35,812 nucleotides of DNA, taken from positions 1-35,812 of the forward strand of contig JAFGGY010000026.1 of assembly GCA_016930365.1 (NCBI GenBank). Direction: 5' to 3'. The translations under genes were made by a program, and so were the position numbers. The notes below the pieces were generated by a model. That model did not search any database. It had not been told where the DNA came from and saw nothing but the letters and a program-made list of their open reading frames with translations. The stretch is from Prolixibacteraceae bacterium (GTDB lineage Bacteria; Bacteroidota; Bacteroidia; Bacteroidales; Prolixibacteraceae). The first letter of the stretch is position 1. Each line of letters starts with the position of its first letter. Shown here one piece after another: positions 18,113 to 26,650 of the stretch.

Positions 18113-19738
18113 ATGAATACAGATAAAAAGCTTTTGTACGAACATATTCAGGCTATACGCGAAAACCTTATTAATATTGCGTTGATTGTTGGGGCTATAG
18201 CTGCTTTTCCACTCTTAGTGTCGTCGTTGATACGCTTTCATTTTCAAGACTTTTCGTATTTTTGGTTGTCGCATGCAATTATATATTTGATTTTTTTATC
18301 CGTAGTTTTTATTCGCAAACGGGTTAGCTATACTATCCGAACAGGGGTAATGATATTTGGCATGTTTGTTTTGGCAATTATCGACTTTTTTGAAAGTGGT
18401 TTTTCAAGTCCTGGTTTTATCTGGCTTATGTCATCGTCAATTATGACGGCCATTTTCTTCGATTTAAGGCGAACAGCTATCATGCTTACAATTTCGGTAA
18501 TAGTTATCGCACTAATTTTTTTGTTACGCACAAGCTCTATTTTTCAGCATGATATTGATTCGACTCCTCTTACAGTCGTAATTATCAGCACGCTAATTGT
18601 AGTTTTAATTGTATTCATAATTTCGTTTTCATTAAAATATATACATAAACACTTAATCCAAACTATCGAGACATTAATAACCCAAAAAGAAGATCTTAAT
18701 CAAATAACCTTAAAACTCAAAGAAGAAATAGAAGCAAGAGAAAAATATGAAATACAGGTAGTTAACAGCGAACGTAATTTCAGAAATATCTTTATACAAA
18801 GTACCGAAGCCATTGTTATTGCCGATCTTAAAGGAGAAATAATCGACTATAATAAAGCATTTGCAAAACTGGCGGACATTAAACAAGCAAATCATTCAGC
18901 AGATGATAAAACGGCAACTCTTTCGGCTGTTTTTAAATCTAATTTCAGAAAATGCTGGAACAAAACGGATTCGAAAGATAATCGATTCAATATTAGTTTT
19001 AGGAATAACGACATTTACTGCTATTACGAGTGTACGCGAAGTATGATCAATTATAATAACGAAAATGCAATTATGTTTTTAATTCGCGATAATACCGAAA
19101 AAATAAATTTTGAAAAAAACAGCTATTTAATGGCTATAAATGCCCAAGAAAAAGAACGTTCGCGTTTTTCAAAAGAATTGCACGACGGGCTTGGCCCGCT
19201 GTTATCGACCTTGAAGATTTACCTCGAAATGTACTATTCCAACCCCGAAGATCCGGAAATAAAAAAACGGATAAACAATACCCTTACCGAATCAATTACA
19301 ACCGTAAAAGAAATATCGAACAACTTAAGCCCGTACATACTGGAAAACCTCGGATTTATTAAGGCCATCGAATCGTTTATTGAGAAACTTCGGTATTCAA
19401 AAAAAATAGACATAAAATTCAGCTCCAACATTAGTGAGCGATTTAAAACGGAAATTGAAATTGCCTTTTTCCGCATCATCACAGAGCTGATTAATAATAC
19501 ATTAAAACACTCAAAAGCAACAACTATTACTATTACGCTGACTCGTGAAAATGAAAGTCTATTACTTAGCTACACCGATAACGGAGAAGGTTTCGATTAT
19601 GACGAGACACTAAAATCGGGCAAAGGAATCGGGCTTTTTAACCTTAAAAGCCGAATTCATAAATTAGGAGGCGATGTGGAAATAGTTACTTCGCCGGGCA
19701 ATGGTTTTAAAATGAATGCTTATATTGTTATTTATTAA
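18113..19738 (+). CDS. Membrane sensor histidine kinase (HisKA_3 type, PAS-containing)
   Basis: A 541-residue NarX/DesK-type kinase. Residues about 18-175 carry five or six transmembrane helices with almost no periplasmic loops. Residues 180-215 are a linker coiled coil, and 219-335 a PAS-like sensor (NFRNIFIQSTEAIVIADLKGEIIDYNKAF). The dimerisation/phosphoacceptor helix is EKERSRFSKELHDGLGPLL with His357. The HATPase domain has the N-box ITELINNTLKHS (460-467), DNGEGF (489-494) and GKGIGLFNLKSRI (503-515). All catalytic residues are present. The downstream NarL-type regulator, 14 nt after the stop, is the probable partner. The signal is not evident; a membrane-embedded or cytoplasmic cue fits the topology. 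Confidence 0.9.
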   Translation: MNTDKKLLYEHIQAIRENLINIALIVGAIAAFPLLVSSLIRFHFQDFSYFWLSHAIIYLIFLSVVFIRKRVSYTIRTGVMIFGMFVLAIIDFFESGFSSPGFIWLMSSSIMTAIFFDLRRTAIMLTISVIVIALIFLLRTSSIFQHDIDSTPLTVVIISTLIVVLIVFIISFSLKYIHKHLIQTIETLITQKEDLNQITLKLKEEIEAREKYEIQVVNSERNFRNIFIQSTEAIVIADLKGEIIDYNKAFAKLADIKQANHSADDKTATLSAVFKSNFRKCWNKTDSKDNRFNISFRNNDIYCYYECTRSMINYNNENAIMFLIRDNTEKINFEKNSYLMAINAQEKERSRFSKELHDGLGPLLSTLKIYLEMYYSNPEDPEIKKRINNTLTESITTVKEISNNLSPYILENLGFIKAIESFIEKLRYSKKIDIKFSSNISERFKTEIEIAFFRIITELINNTLKHSKATTITITLTRENESLLLSYTDNGEGFDYDETLKSGKGIGLFNLKSRIHKLGGDVEIVTSPGNGFKMNAYIVIY

Positions 19739-19752
19739 TTTGAATCGAAATA

Positions 19753-20403
19753 ATGAATTCAATAGCTGTTTTTATTGTTGACGACCACAAACTTTTTCGC
19801 GAAGGAATCAAATTTGCTCTAAGCAAAAAAGAAGGTTTTGAGGTAATAGAAGAAGCATCCAATGGTTCAGAATTTATCGAAAAAATACCCTTTGTTGATC
19901 CCGATGTCGTTCTAATGGATATTGATATGCCCATTATGAACGGATTCGAAGCTACTAAACTTGCTCTTCAGCAAAAGCCTCATCTCAAAATTCTTGTGCT
20001 TTCGATGCATGCCGATCAGGGGCATTACCTTAAAATGATTGAATTAGGGGTAAAAGGGTTTATCCTTAAAGATTCGGGAGCAGATGTACTTACAAATGCC
20101 ATCTCCGAGGTATCGAAAGGAAATAACTTCTTCTCGCAAGAATTGTTAATGAACATCATACTTAAAAAACACGACAATCCTACAGGCGCAGCATTATCCG
20201 AAAAACTTAAAATATCGACTCGCGAATATCATGTGCTTGAGTTGCTTTGCCAGGCCAACACAAACCAACAAATTGCCGATAAATTATTCATCAGTTCCAA
20301 AACCGTTGAAGGGCATAAAACACAGTTGATGCTCAAAACCGGAACACAAAATTCGGTTGCCCTTGTTTTATTCGCAATAAAGAACCAATTAATCAACCTA
20401 TAA
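19753..20403 (+). CDS. NarL/LuxR-type response regulator
   Basis: A 216-residue regulator. The receiver domain (1-125) has Asp10 and Asp11, the phosphoacceptor Asp56 (VVLMDIDMP), Ser84 (LVLSMH) and Lys106 (FILKDSG). The C-terminal LuxR-type helix-turn-helix spans about 152-210, with LKISTREYHVLELLC and NQQIADKLFISSKTVEGH in place of the usual recognition helix sequence. It should be phosphorylated by the adjacent kinase and bind DNA as a dimer. Targets are not visible; the downstream receiver and methyl-accepting genes are candidates because they follow within about 550 bp. Confidence 0.93.
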   Translation: MNSIAVFIVDDHKLFREGIKFALSKKEGFEVIEEASNGSEFIEKIPFVDPDVVLMDIDMPIMNGFEATKLALQQKPHLKILVLSMHADQGHYLKMIELGVKGFILKDSGADVLTNAISEVSKGNNFFSQELLMNIILKKHDNPTGAALSEKLKISTREYHVLELLCQANTNQQIADKLFISSKTVEGHKTQLMLKTGTQNSVALVLFAIKNQLINL

Positions 20404-20519
20404 CTTTCTACACTTCTTCGTTTTAAAATTAAACTAAGGGTATTCCCTTGTTCCAAAACAGGTAATTGCCCTGGAGAAAATCACTCAAATTCCCTTGCGA
20501 CATAACATTTTGTGATGCC

Positions 20520-20527
20520 TACATTTG
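20520..20527 (+). promoter_or_regulatory. Probable -7 box for the lone receiver gene
   Basis: TACATTTG matches TAnnTTTG, with a TTG about 22 nt upstream (CCCTTGCGA). It lies 18 nt before the ATG at 20545. This and the 141-nt gap suggest that the receiver and methyl-accepting genes have their own promoter apart from the kinase-regulator pair. Confidence 0.45.
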
Positions 20528-20544
20528 CAACGGTTTAATTAGGT

Positions 20545-20946
20545 ATGGAAAACAGGAAATACAAAATCATTATTATCGACGACAACCAGGCTTATATCGA
20601 TGCCATTAAGTTTTTGTTCTCAAAACGAAACGACATCGAGGTAATTGGAGAAGCCAACGATGGTGTTCAGTTTTTGAAACTTATCGAGACTGTAACACCC
20701 GATTTGGTTTTGATGGATATTATTTTACCTGGAATTGACGGGATAAAACTTGCAAAAATGGCGGGTGAATTTGGGCATGATCTTAAGTTTTTAGGGCTTA
20801 CCATGAGCGACAACCCGTTAGTACACACACAAATGTATCAAAACGGTTTCGTAGCCGGAATTTTAAAAAGCCATTTTTTTGAGGATTTTGACATTACATT
20901 AAGGATGATCGAGAATAATGAAACGTATTTCCCTGTTTTGAATTAA
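20545..20946 (+). CDS. Stand-alone response regulator receiver protein
   Basis: A 133-residue protein consisting only of a receiver domain. The acidic pair Asp12-Asp13 (IIIDDNQ), phosphoacceptor Asp58 (LVLMDIILPG), Thr86 (LGLTMS) and Lys108 (GILKSHF) are all in place. There is no output domain, so it should act through protein contacts like CheY or as a phosphate sink. Its sequence is closer to the NarL receiver next door (VIGEANDG, FLKLIE, PDLVLMDI) than to CheY, suggesting local duplication and loss of the DNA-binding half. It is followed after 20 nt by the methyl-accepting protein. Confidence 0.88.
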   Translation: MENRKYKIIIIDDNQAYIDAIKFLFSKRNDIEVIGEANDGVQFLKLIETVTPDLVLMDIILPGIDGIKLAKMAGEFGHDLKFLGLTMSDNPLVHTQMYQNGFVAGILKSHFFEDFDITLRMIENNETYFPVLN

Positions 20947-20966
20947 TTATTTAAAAAGAGAAAAAG

Positions 20967-22118
20967 ATGAATCCAGTAATTAAAGGACTCATAATGAGTC
21001 TTGGAATCGGCATTCCGTTTGCCATTATTTTGTTAAGAATATTATTTAAAAAGGGTATTTTGTTCTCAATCGGGTCTCTTTGGGCTATAAACATTTTTGC
21101 AATTGTTATCAGCACAAAATTAACCGATGCTTTTCCCGATGCATATCCCAACATCGCCTCACTTGCATTTGGTTTGTTTTTTTCAGGTATTTTAATATAC
21201 ATTGTATCGCGCATGATAAACAAACCGCTACAACAATCGCTTAAAAATGTAGAAGACCTATCGAATGGAGAACTTAATATCAAGGTTGATGAAAATGTAT
21301 TCAACCGAAAAGATGAATTAGGCATCTTGGCTCAATCGCTCGACAAATTATCCAGAAGGCTAATCGATGTAATCGGGAGTATTATTAACACTTCAATGCT
21401 GATGAACGTGGCCAGCACACAACTTCGCTCAACTTCAGATAACCTTTCATCAGGTGCCAACAGCGAAGCCGTTTCAATTGAAGAAATTTCATCATCAATG
21501 GAAGAAATGACCGAAACGATAAACAACAACAGTAACAACTCTGAACGTACAAGAGGAATTGCTTTCAAAGCCAATAAATCGGTTATCGAAGGAAACGAAG
21601 CGGCACAGAAAGCCATCGAAATGTTGAATGTGATAACGCAGAAAATAAAAATTATCGATGACATATCGTTTCAAACCAATATTTTGTCATTAAATGCGGC
21701 TGTTGAAGCTGCACGTGCCGGTGAACACGGAAAGGGTTTTGCCGTGGTTGCCAACGAAGTACGTAACCTTGCTGAACGTAGCAAAATGGCAGCCAGCGAA
21801 ATTGGAGAAATTTCTAAATCGGCTTCCATAATTGCCGAGCAGGCAAGTCAAAAAATGAATGACAGCATACCATTAATGGAACAAACAACCGATTTAATTT
21901 CGTCCATCAGCGGTGCAAGCAACGAGCAAAATATCAGTGCCAAACAAATAGCACAAGCTGTATTCGAAATAAACAACAACATACAATCAAACGCTTCTAC
22001 TGCCGAAGAAATGTCGGCAAGTTCCGAAGAATTGGAAAAATATGCCGAGGATCTTACAAATAGCGTTAAGTTTTTCAATATTAACTCCGAAGCGGACCTG
22101 GAGAATAGCAACGAATAA
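20967..22118 (+). CDS. Methyl-accepting chemotaxis-like protein without periplasmic sensor
   Basis: A 383-residue protein. Residues 1-75 hold three transmembrane segments with short loops and no ligand-binding domain. A HAMP domain follows ([19 protein letters not shown] ... [16 protein letters not shown], residues about 78-130). The long helical signalling domain contains the conserved hairpin tip [43 protein letters not shown], which normally contacts CheA and CheW. No cheA, cheW, cheR or cheB is present in the window. It either reports to an array encoded elsewhere or works with the adjacent receiver and kinase in a non-motility pathway. The family is secure; the signal is unknown. Confidence 0.92.
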   Translation: MNPVIKGLIMSLGIGIPFAIILLRILFKKGILFSIGSLWAINIFAIVISTKLTDAFPDAYPNIASLAFGLFFSGILIYIVSRMINKPLQQSLKNVEDLSNGELNIKVDENVFNRKDELGILAQSLDKLSRRLIDVIGSIINTSMLMNVASTQLRSTSDNLSSGANSEAVSIEEISSSMEEMTETINNNSNNSERTRGIAFKANKSVIEGNEAAQKAIEMLNVITQKIKIIDDISFQTNILSLNAAVEAARAGEHGKGFAVVANEVRNLAERSKMAASEIGEISKSASIIAEQASQKMNDSIPLMEQTTDLISSISGASNEQNISAKQIAQAVFEINNNIQSNASTAEEMSASSEELEKYAEDLTNSVKFFNINSEADLENSNE

Positions 22119-22258
22119 TCAAATGTATTCTTTAGTACTCTTCGGCCAGGTTTGTCTTATTTGTCAGGGTAAACAGACTTTTCGATGCCAATATGACGCA
22201 TAAATGGAATTGGCAAAATATTTGTAATTTCGTGCCGCATATTAAAAAAGCGATAGAT

Positions 22259-22897
22259 ATGGCAGAGAAAAATAAGAAAAACCCTACAGAAGAAGAACTT
22301 AAGGAGAAGAATGCCGAAGCTGCCAACAGTGCTTCGGAAGCTGAAGATAAGGCTGAAGCTGAAAAAAATGAAAAAAAAGGCGCTGATGAAGTCAAAACCG
22401 ATATCAAAACCAAAAAATCGAAGTTTGGTAAAAAACCAAAAGAAAACGATAAAATTAAAGAGCTGGAAGATGTAATTGCCCAAAAAAACGACCAGTTTTT
22501 AAGGCTTCAGGCCGAGTTCGATAATTACCGGAAACGCACGCTTAAAGAAAAAATGGAATTGACCAAAACTGCTGGCGAAAGCTTATTAGTAAACATATTG
22601 CCGCTGATGGACGATTTTGAGCGTGCCCTTCAGTCGATGAACGAAACCGATAAAGAGAACCCCATAAAGCAGGGTCTCGATTTAATTTACAAACGTTTTA
22701 GCGACTTTTTAAAGCAAAATGGGGTAAACGAAATTAAAGCCAGGGGCGAAGTTTTCGACACCGATTTACACGAAGCGATTACAAAAATACCCGCTCCCGA
22801 AGAGGATTTGAAAGGTAAAATTGTTGATGTAATCCAAAAAGGATACACACTTAACGAGAAAGTCATTCGCTATGCCAAAGTTGTTATAGGAGAATAA
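22259..22897 (+). CDS. grpE: Nucleotide exchange factor GrpE
   Basis: A 212-residue protein from the start at MAEKNKKN (22259); an upstream start at 22193 would add 22 residues not typical of GrpE. The N-terminal 70 residues are charged and disordered (many E, K, A). A long coiled coil follows ([31 protein letters not shown]). The C-terminal beta domain ends with the GrpE signature, [25 protein letters not shown]. GrpE releases ADP from DnaK. dnaK is not in the window. It is followed by dnaJ with a 16-nt gap. No CIRCE or other heat-shock operator was recognised upstream. Confidence 0.96.
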   Translation: MAEKNKKNPTEEELKEKNAEAANSASEAEDKAEAEKNEKKGADEVKTDIKTKKSKFGKKPKENDKIKELEDVIAQKNDQFLRLQAEFDNYRKRTLKEKMELTKTAGESLLVNILPLMDDFERALQSMNETDKENPIKQGLDLIYKRFSDFLKQNGVNEIKARGEVFDTDLHEAITKIPAPEEDLKGKIVDVIQKGYTLNEKVIRYAKVVIGE

Positions 22898-22913
22898 AAC
22901 CGGAGGAAAAATA

Positions 22914-24083
22914 ATGAGCAAACGCGATTACTACGAAGTACTGGAAGTAAACAAAAATGCAAGTGCCGAAGAAATTAAAAAAGCCTACCGGAAAAAGGCT
23001 CTTCGATACCATCCCGACAAAAATCCCGACGATAAGGAAGCCGAAGAGAAATTTAAAGAAGCTGCCGAGGCTTACGAGGTTTTAAGCAACCCCGAAAAGA
23101 AACAACGCTACGACCAGTATGGTCATGCCGGCGTAGGTGGAGCATCGGGCTTTAGTGGTCAAAATATGAACATGGACGACATCTTCTCGATGTTTGGCGA
23201 TATTTTTGGCGGTCATTTTGGCGGTGGCGGTTTTAGCGGATTTAGTGGGTTTGGCGGTGGTGGTGGCCGTTCGCGTGGGCAACGGGTTTCGCGCGGACAA
23301 AACCTAAGGGTAAAAGTTAAACTTACCCTAAAAGAAATTGCCAACGGTGCCGAAAAGAAAATTAAAGTAAAGAAATACGTTAAATGCAACAGCTGTGATG
23401 GCTCCGGAGCACAGGACGGCTCGTATTCAACATGCTCGACCTGCCATGGAACCGGACAGGTAACCCGCGTTTCGAATACGTTCCTGGGGCAAATGCAAAC
23501 CACTTCGGCCTGTCCAACTTGTGGCGGCGAAGGTCGCATTATTACCAACAAATGTACAACGTGTTACGGCGAAGGTATTGTTAAAGGCGAGGAGGTTATC
23601 ACCATTAACATTCCAGCCGGTGTTGGCGAAGGTATGCAGCTTTCGATGAGCGGAAAAGGAAACGCTGCACGCCGGGGAGGCATTAACGGCGACCTGATTA
23701 TTCTTATTCAGGAAGAAGAACACCCGGAACTAATCCGCGACGGTAACGACCTTATTTACAATTTTTTTCTTGGCTTGCCCGAATTAACACTGGGTACTAC
23801 AGCCGAAATACCTACGGTTGACAGTAAGGTGAAAGTGAAAATTGAAGCCGGAACTCAGCCCGAAAAGATTTTACGCTTACGCGGCAAAGGTATTCCCGAT
23901 GTAAACGGTTACGGACGCGGCGATTTACTGGTTCGTATTCATGCCTGGGTGCCGAACAAGCTCAATGCTGAAGAGAAAAAGTTGCTCGAAAAATTAACGA
24001 CCCAACCGAATTTTCAGGAATTTCCGAATAAGAATTCGGCCACCAAAGAATTTTTTCGTAAAATGAAAGGAATGTTTGAGTAG
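22914..24083 (+). CDS. dnaJ: Chaperone DnaJ
   Basis: A 389-residue Hsp40. The J domain (1-70) contains YHPDK with the HPD motif at 33-35. A Gly/Phe-rich linker follows (about 78-125). The zinc region carries four CxxCxGxG repeats: [24 protein letters not shown] and CTTCYGEG. The substrate-binding C-terminal domains complete a full-length type I protein. A strong Shine-Dalgarno GGAGG (22902-22906) lies 7 nt before the ATG, unusually good for this phylum. The last 93 bp occur again at 24555-24647 with five differences, so the present 3' end may have been supplied by, or left behind by, a recombination event. Confidence 0.97.
   Translation: MSKRDYYEVLEVNKNASAEEIKKAYRKKALRYHPDKNPDDKEAEEKFKEAAEAYEVLSNPEKKQRYDQYGHAGVGGASGFSGQNMNMDDIFSMFGDIFGGHFGGGGFSGFSGFGGGGGRSRGQRVSRGQNLRVKVKLTLKEIANGAEKKIKVKKYVKCNSCDGSGAQDGSYSTCSTCHGTGQVTRVSNTFLGQMQTTSACPTCGGEGRIITNKCTTCYGEGIVKGEEVITINIPAGVGEGMQLSMSGKGNAARRGGINGDLIILIQEEEHPELIRDGNDLIYNFFLGLPELTLGTTAEIPTVDSKVKVKIEAGTQPEKILRLRGKGIPDVNGYGRGDLLVRIHAWVPNKLNAEEKKLLEKLTTQPNFQEFPNKNSATKEFFRKMKGMFE
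23991..24083 (+). repeat. 3' end of dnaJ, copy 1 of a 93-bp direct repeat
   Basis: This stretch, within and including the stop of dnaJ, matches 24555-24647 with five substitutions. Four fall at third codon positions and are silent (Phe, Phe, Gly and TAG/TAA stop); the fifth changes Glu to Lys. The first 32 bp are identical. Confidence 0.95.
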
Positions 24084-24554
24084 GTCTCTATTTCTTGCAT
24101 TGAAACACTATTATAATAAATTGCTTTAAACTTTTTTATATTGAACTTCTGAGGGCTTAGCTTCAAACCGCCATTCTTTTCTTTTAAAGTGACTGATGTT
24201 GGTTTGATTTAATGAAATTAATGGAAAAAGAATCAAAATGCACCTTCAACGCGCCAAATGGCCTGAAAACTTTTGTCAGTCGGGTCGTGATTTAGGCCGT
24301 GAGAAGGGATTTGTGCATAAGGAAAGGTGTTTGAGCGAGTACGAATGAAATCAACATTAAATGCATAGTTGTAAGTTTGCGAGTGAGTTCCTTTCCAGGG
24401 TAAGGAATAAATCGCGGGCACCTGTCAACAAAAGTTTTTGAGCCTTGACTTTTTTGTTTCATTTTTGTGTCAAGACAAAAATGAAAACCCGTCTGGTAAG
24501 ACATTATGGTGGTGTCTTGAGAATATACTGGAAACAGGAAACAAGTTTATCTAT
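24084..24554. other. Gene-poor segment between the two dnaJ tails
   Basis: About 470 bp with no convincing gene. It contains a strong inverted repeat at 24457-24486. Short open frames on both strands (for example 24233-24421 minus) give no recognisable product. From memory, the part around the inverted repeat resembles a sequence widely scattered between genes in Bacteroidota, but I cannot verify that here. It is bounded on both sides by the dnaJ 3' end, so it is best read as the remnant of an inserted or exchanged segment. Confidence 0.5.
24457..24486. repeat. 12-bp-arm inverted repeat
   Basis: TTTCATTTTTGT (24457-24468) and ACAAAAATGAAA (24475-24486) are perfect reverse complements around the loop GTCAAG. 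It is not followed by a T-tract, so terminator function is doubtful. It may be part of a dispersed intergenic repeat. Confidence 0.6.
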
Positions 24555-24647
24555 AAATTAACGACCCAACCGAATTTTCAGGAATTCCCGAATAAGAATT
24601 CGGCCACCAAAAAATTCTTTCGTAAAATGAAAGGGATGTTTGAGTAA
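24555..24647 (+). pseudogene. Detached second copy of the dnaJ 3' end
   Basis: Encodes, in frame, the last 30 residues of DnaJ ([16 protein letters not shown] ... RKMKGMFE) and a TAA stop, without the rest of the gene. It differs from the intact gene by five substitutions in 93 bp, four of them silent, so the two copies diverged while under protein-level selection. It may be the original tail displaced by an insertion. An open frame starting at 24438 runs into it, but the part before 24555 is not DnaJ. Confidence 0.85.
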
Positions 24648-24661
24648 GCATCGAGGCTTTT

Positions 24662-26641
24662 CTAATTTTCGGAAAACATCTCGCGTGCCTTTACAATTTG
24701 TTCGTTGGTGCCCAGCACATAAACAACGTCGTTGGCACACAACATGGTATTTGCCCCGGGATGCTCAATCAGTTCCTTTCCATGTTTAATCGATAATATG
24801 GTAACCCCTGTTCGGTTTCGCAAGCGCGAATCGTTCAGGGCTATTTTATTTACTTCCGATTTTTCATCAACCGTAATTACAGCTACTTCAAGATGTTCGA
24901 GCTCGTCGAAAAGAGAGGGTTTATTTCGTACATCTTTATCGCGGAAAATTCCGTAGTAATTTTCGCGTATATCGTTGGTGACTTTTCGTATTTCGCCCTG
25001 GGTGTAAAGGCGGTGTGTTAAAATACGGGTAAACAAATCAATGGCTATTTCAAGTTTTTCGGGAACAACCTGGTCTGCACCCAACTCGTACAATTTTTCG
25101 ATATCTTCGGTTTGTTTGGCACGAATTACAATGTAGGCATTGGCATTCATGTGCCTTACTTTTTCTAAAATAGCCATCGCCGGAATTATATCGCCTACCG
25201 AAATAACCACTACGTCGCAGCTATCAACATGTGCCTTTCCCAAAATAGGTTCATTTACGGCATCGCCATAAATTATCGTTTCGCCGTTTTGCTGTCTTTC
25301 GCGCACAATCGACGGATCGAAAACAATGGCAGCATAAGGCAAATGTATATGTTTGGCCATTACCGAAAGTTTAAGTGCCGAGGTGTCCTTGCCGATAATA
25401 ACCAAGTGATTGCTAAGCTCGGGCACCGCAATTTCGGGAAGCGGGAAAAGCCCTTTCCGAAGCACCTCGGGTATAAATTTATAGTGAAGCAGAAAATCGG
25501 CAAAACGTGGAGCGCCTTGTATAATAAAGGGTGAAAGCGCCATGGTAATAACCGCTACAGCCAAAAACAACTGGTAGTAGAATTCGGGAATTATGTCGTT
25601 TTTCAACCCCAGTTTTGCTATAATAAACGAGAACTCACCAACCTGGCTTAAAGCAAGCCCAACCATAAGCGTACCTTTAAAGGTATGCCCCAGCACAAAA
25701 CCGGTTCCGCCGGCAATAAGCGTTTTAAGCCCGATAATCAGCAACACACTTATCAGCACCAGTTTGTAATTATCAAGTACAAAATGCAGGTCGAGCATCA
25801 TTCCTATCGAAACAAAAAAGAAACTGGTAAACGTATCTTTAAACGTTACCAGGTTACCAAATGCATTATGGCTGTATTCCGAATCGGAAATCATAAGCCC
25901 GGCAAGGAAAGCTCCAAAAGCAAGCGACATACCAAGCGCCGACGTTCCCCAGGCAACCCCCAGGCAGATAACCAGGATACTCATCATAAAAAGCTCCTGG
26001 TTGCGGGTCATGGCTATAACGTGCAACAGCCAAGGGAAAAGCCATTTGTTACCCACATAAACAAAAAGAACAATCAGAATAGCTTTTAAAAGCAAGCCCA
26101 GTACTTCGCGTTGAATGTCCATGGCATCGCCGCCTAACATATTGGTGAACAACAGCAAAGGCACCAGCATCAAGTCCTGGAAAATAAGAATTCCCACCAC
26201 CGTACGGCCATAGTTTGAAGTTATCTCGGAACGTTCCTGTAATATTTTAAGCACCAGTGCCGAGCTGCTTAAGGCCGAAATAAGGCCGATAAATATACCC
26301 GACATGGTGTTGATGTGATAAAATCGTGAAGCCACAAAAAACACCGCAGCAGTAAGCGAAACCTGCAGTAAACCACCCAGAAATACCACCCGGCGTATGC
26401 GCATCAGGTGTTTTAACGAAAATTCCATTCCAATGGAAAACAGTAACAAAATAATGCCTATTTCGGCCAGTAATTCAATTTGATGTTGCGACCCAACCAG
26501 CTTAAGCAAGTGCGGACCGGCCACAATTCCGGTAAGAAGATACCCTAAAATAGTGGGCATTTTTAGCTTGGTAAATACCAGGTTTACCAATGTTGATAAG
26601 GCAAAAATTACAACAATGTCTTTTAATATTGAAATTTCCAT
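24662..26641 (-). CDS. CPA2-family monovalent cation:proton antiporter (KefB-like)
   Basis: A 659-residue membrane protein. Residues 1-385 form the Na+/H+ exchanger domain with about 12 helices and family motifs such as PTILGYLLTGIVAGP, LLLFSIGMEFSL, GILIFQDLMLVPLL and FFFVSIGMMLD. Residues about 411-527 form a TrkA-N (RCK) regulatory domain; its nucleotide loop is IIGKDTSALKL, lacking two of the usual glycines of GxGxxG, so nucleotide binding may be altered. A TrkA-C domain occupies about 575-655. It probably exports K+ or Na+ in exchange for protons. It follows the sigma-54 response regulator by 9 nt and is likely cotranscribed with it. Confidence 0.92.
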   Translation of the reverse strand: MEISILKDIVVIFALSTLVNLVFTKLKMPTILGYLLTGIVAGPHLLKLVGSQHQIELLAEIGIILLLFSIGMEFSLKHLMRIRRVVFLGGLLQVSLTAAVFFVASRFYHINTMSGIFIGLISALSSSALVLKILQERSEITSNYGRTVVGILIFQDLMLVPLLLFTNMLGGDAMDIQREVLGLLLKAILIVLFVYVGNKWLFPWLLHVIAMTRNQELFMMSILVICLGVAWGTSALGMSLAFGAFLAGLMISDSEYSHNAFGNLVTFKDTFTSFFFVSIGMMLDLHFVLDNYKLVLISVLLIIGLKTLIAGGTGFVLGHTFKGTLMVGLALSQVGEFSFIIAKLGLKNDIIPEFYYQLFLAVAVITMALSPFIIQGAPRFADFLLHYKFIPEVLRKGLFPLPEIAVPELSNHLVIIGKDTSALKLSVMAKHIHLPYAAIVFDPSIVRERQQNGETIIYGDAVNEPILGKAHVDSCDVVVISVGDIIPAMAILEKVRHMNANAYIVIRAKQTEDIEKLYELGADQVVPEKLEIAIDLFTRILTHRLYTQGEIRKVTNDIRENYYGIFRDKDVRNKPSLFDELEHLEVAVITVDEKSEVNKIALNDSRLRNRTGVTILSIKHGKELIEHPGANTMLCANDVVYVLGTNEQIVKAREMFSEN

Positions 26642-26650
26642 AAAATGATT

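Noticed and set aside
18113-20403. Quorum-sensing LuxI/LuxR-type circuit
   Set aside because: The LuxR-type helix-turn-helix belongs to a receiver-containing NarL regulator. There is no autoinducer-binding domain or synthase.
22119-22258. CIRCE-type heat-shock operator upstream of grpE
   Set aside because: No TTAGCACTC-type inverted repeat is visible in the gap.
24438-24647. A 69-codon open frame ending in the DnaJ tail
   Set aside because: Only the part after 24555 is DnaJ-derived; the upstream part crosses the inverted repeat and has no recognisable content. It is treated as a gene fragment, not a gene.
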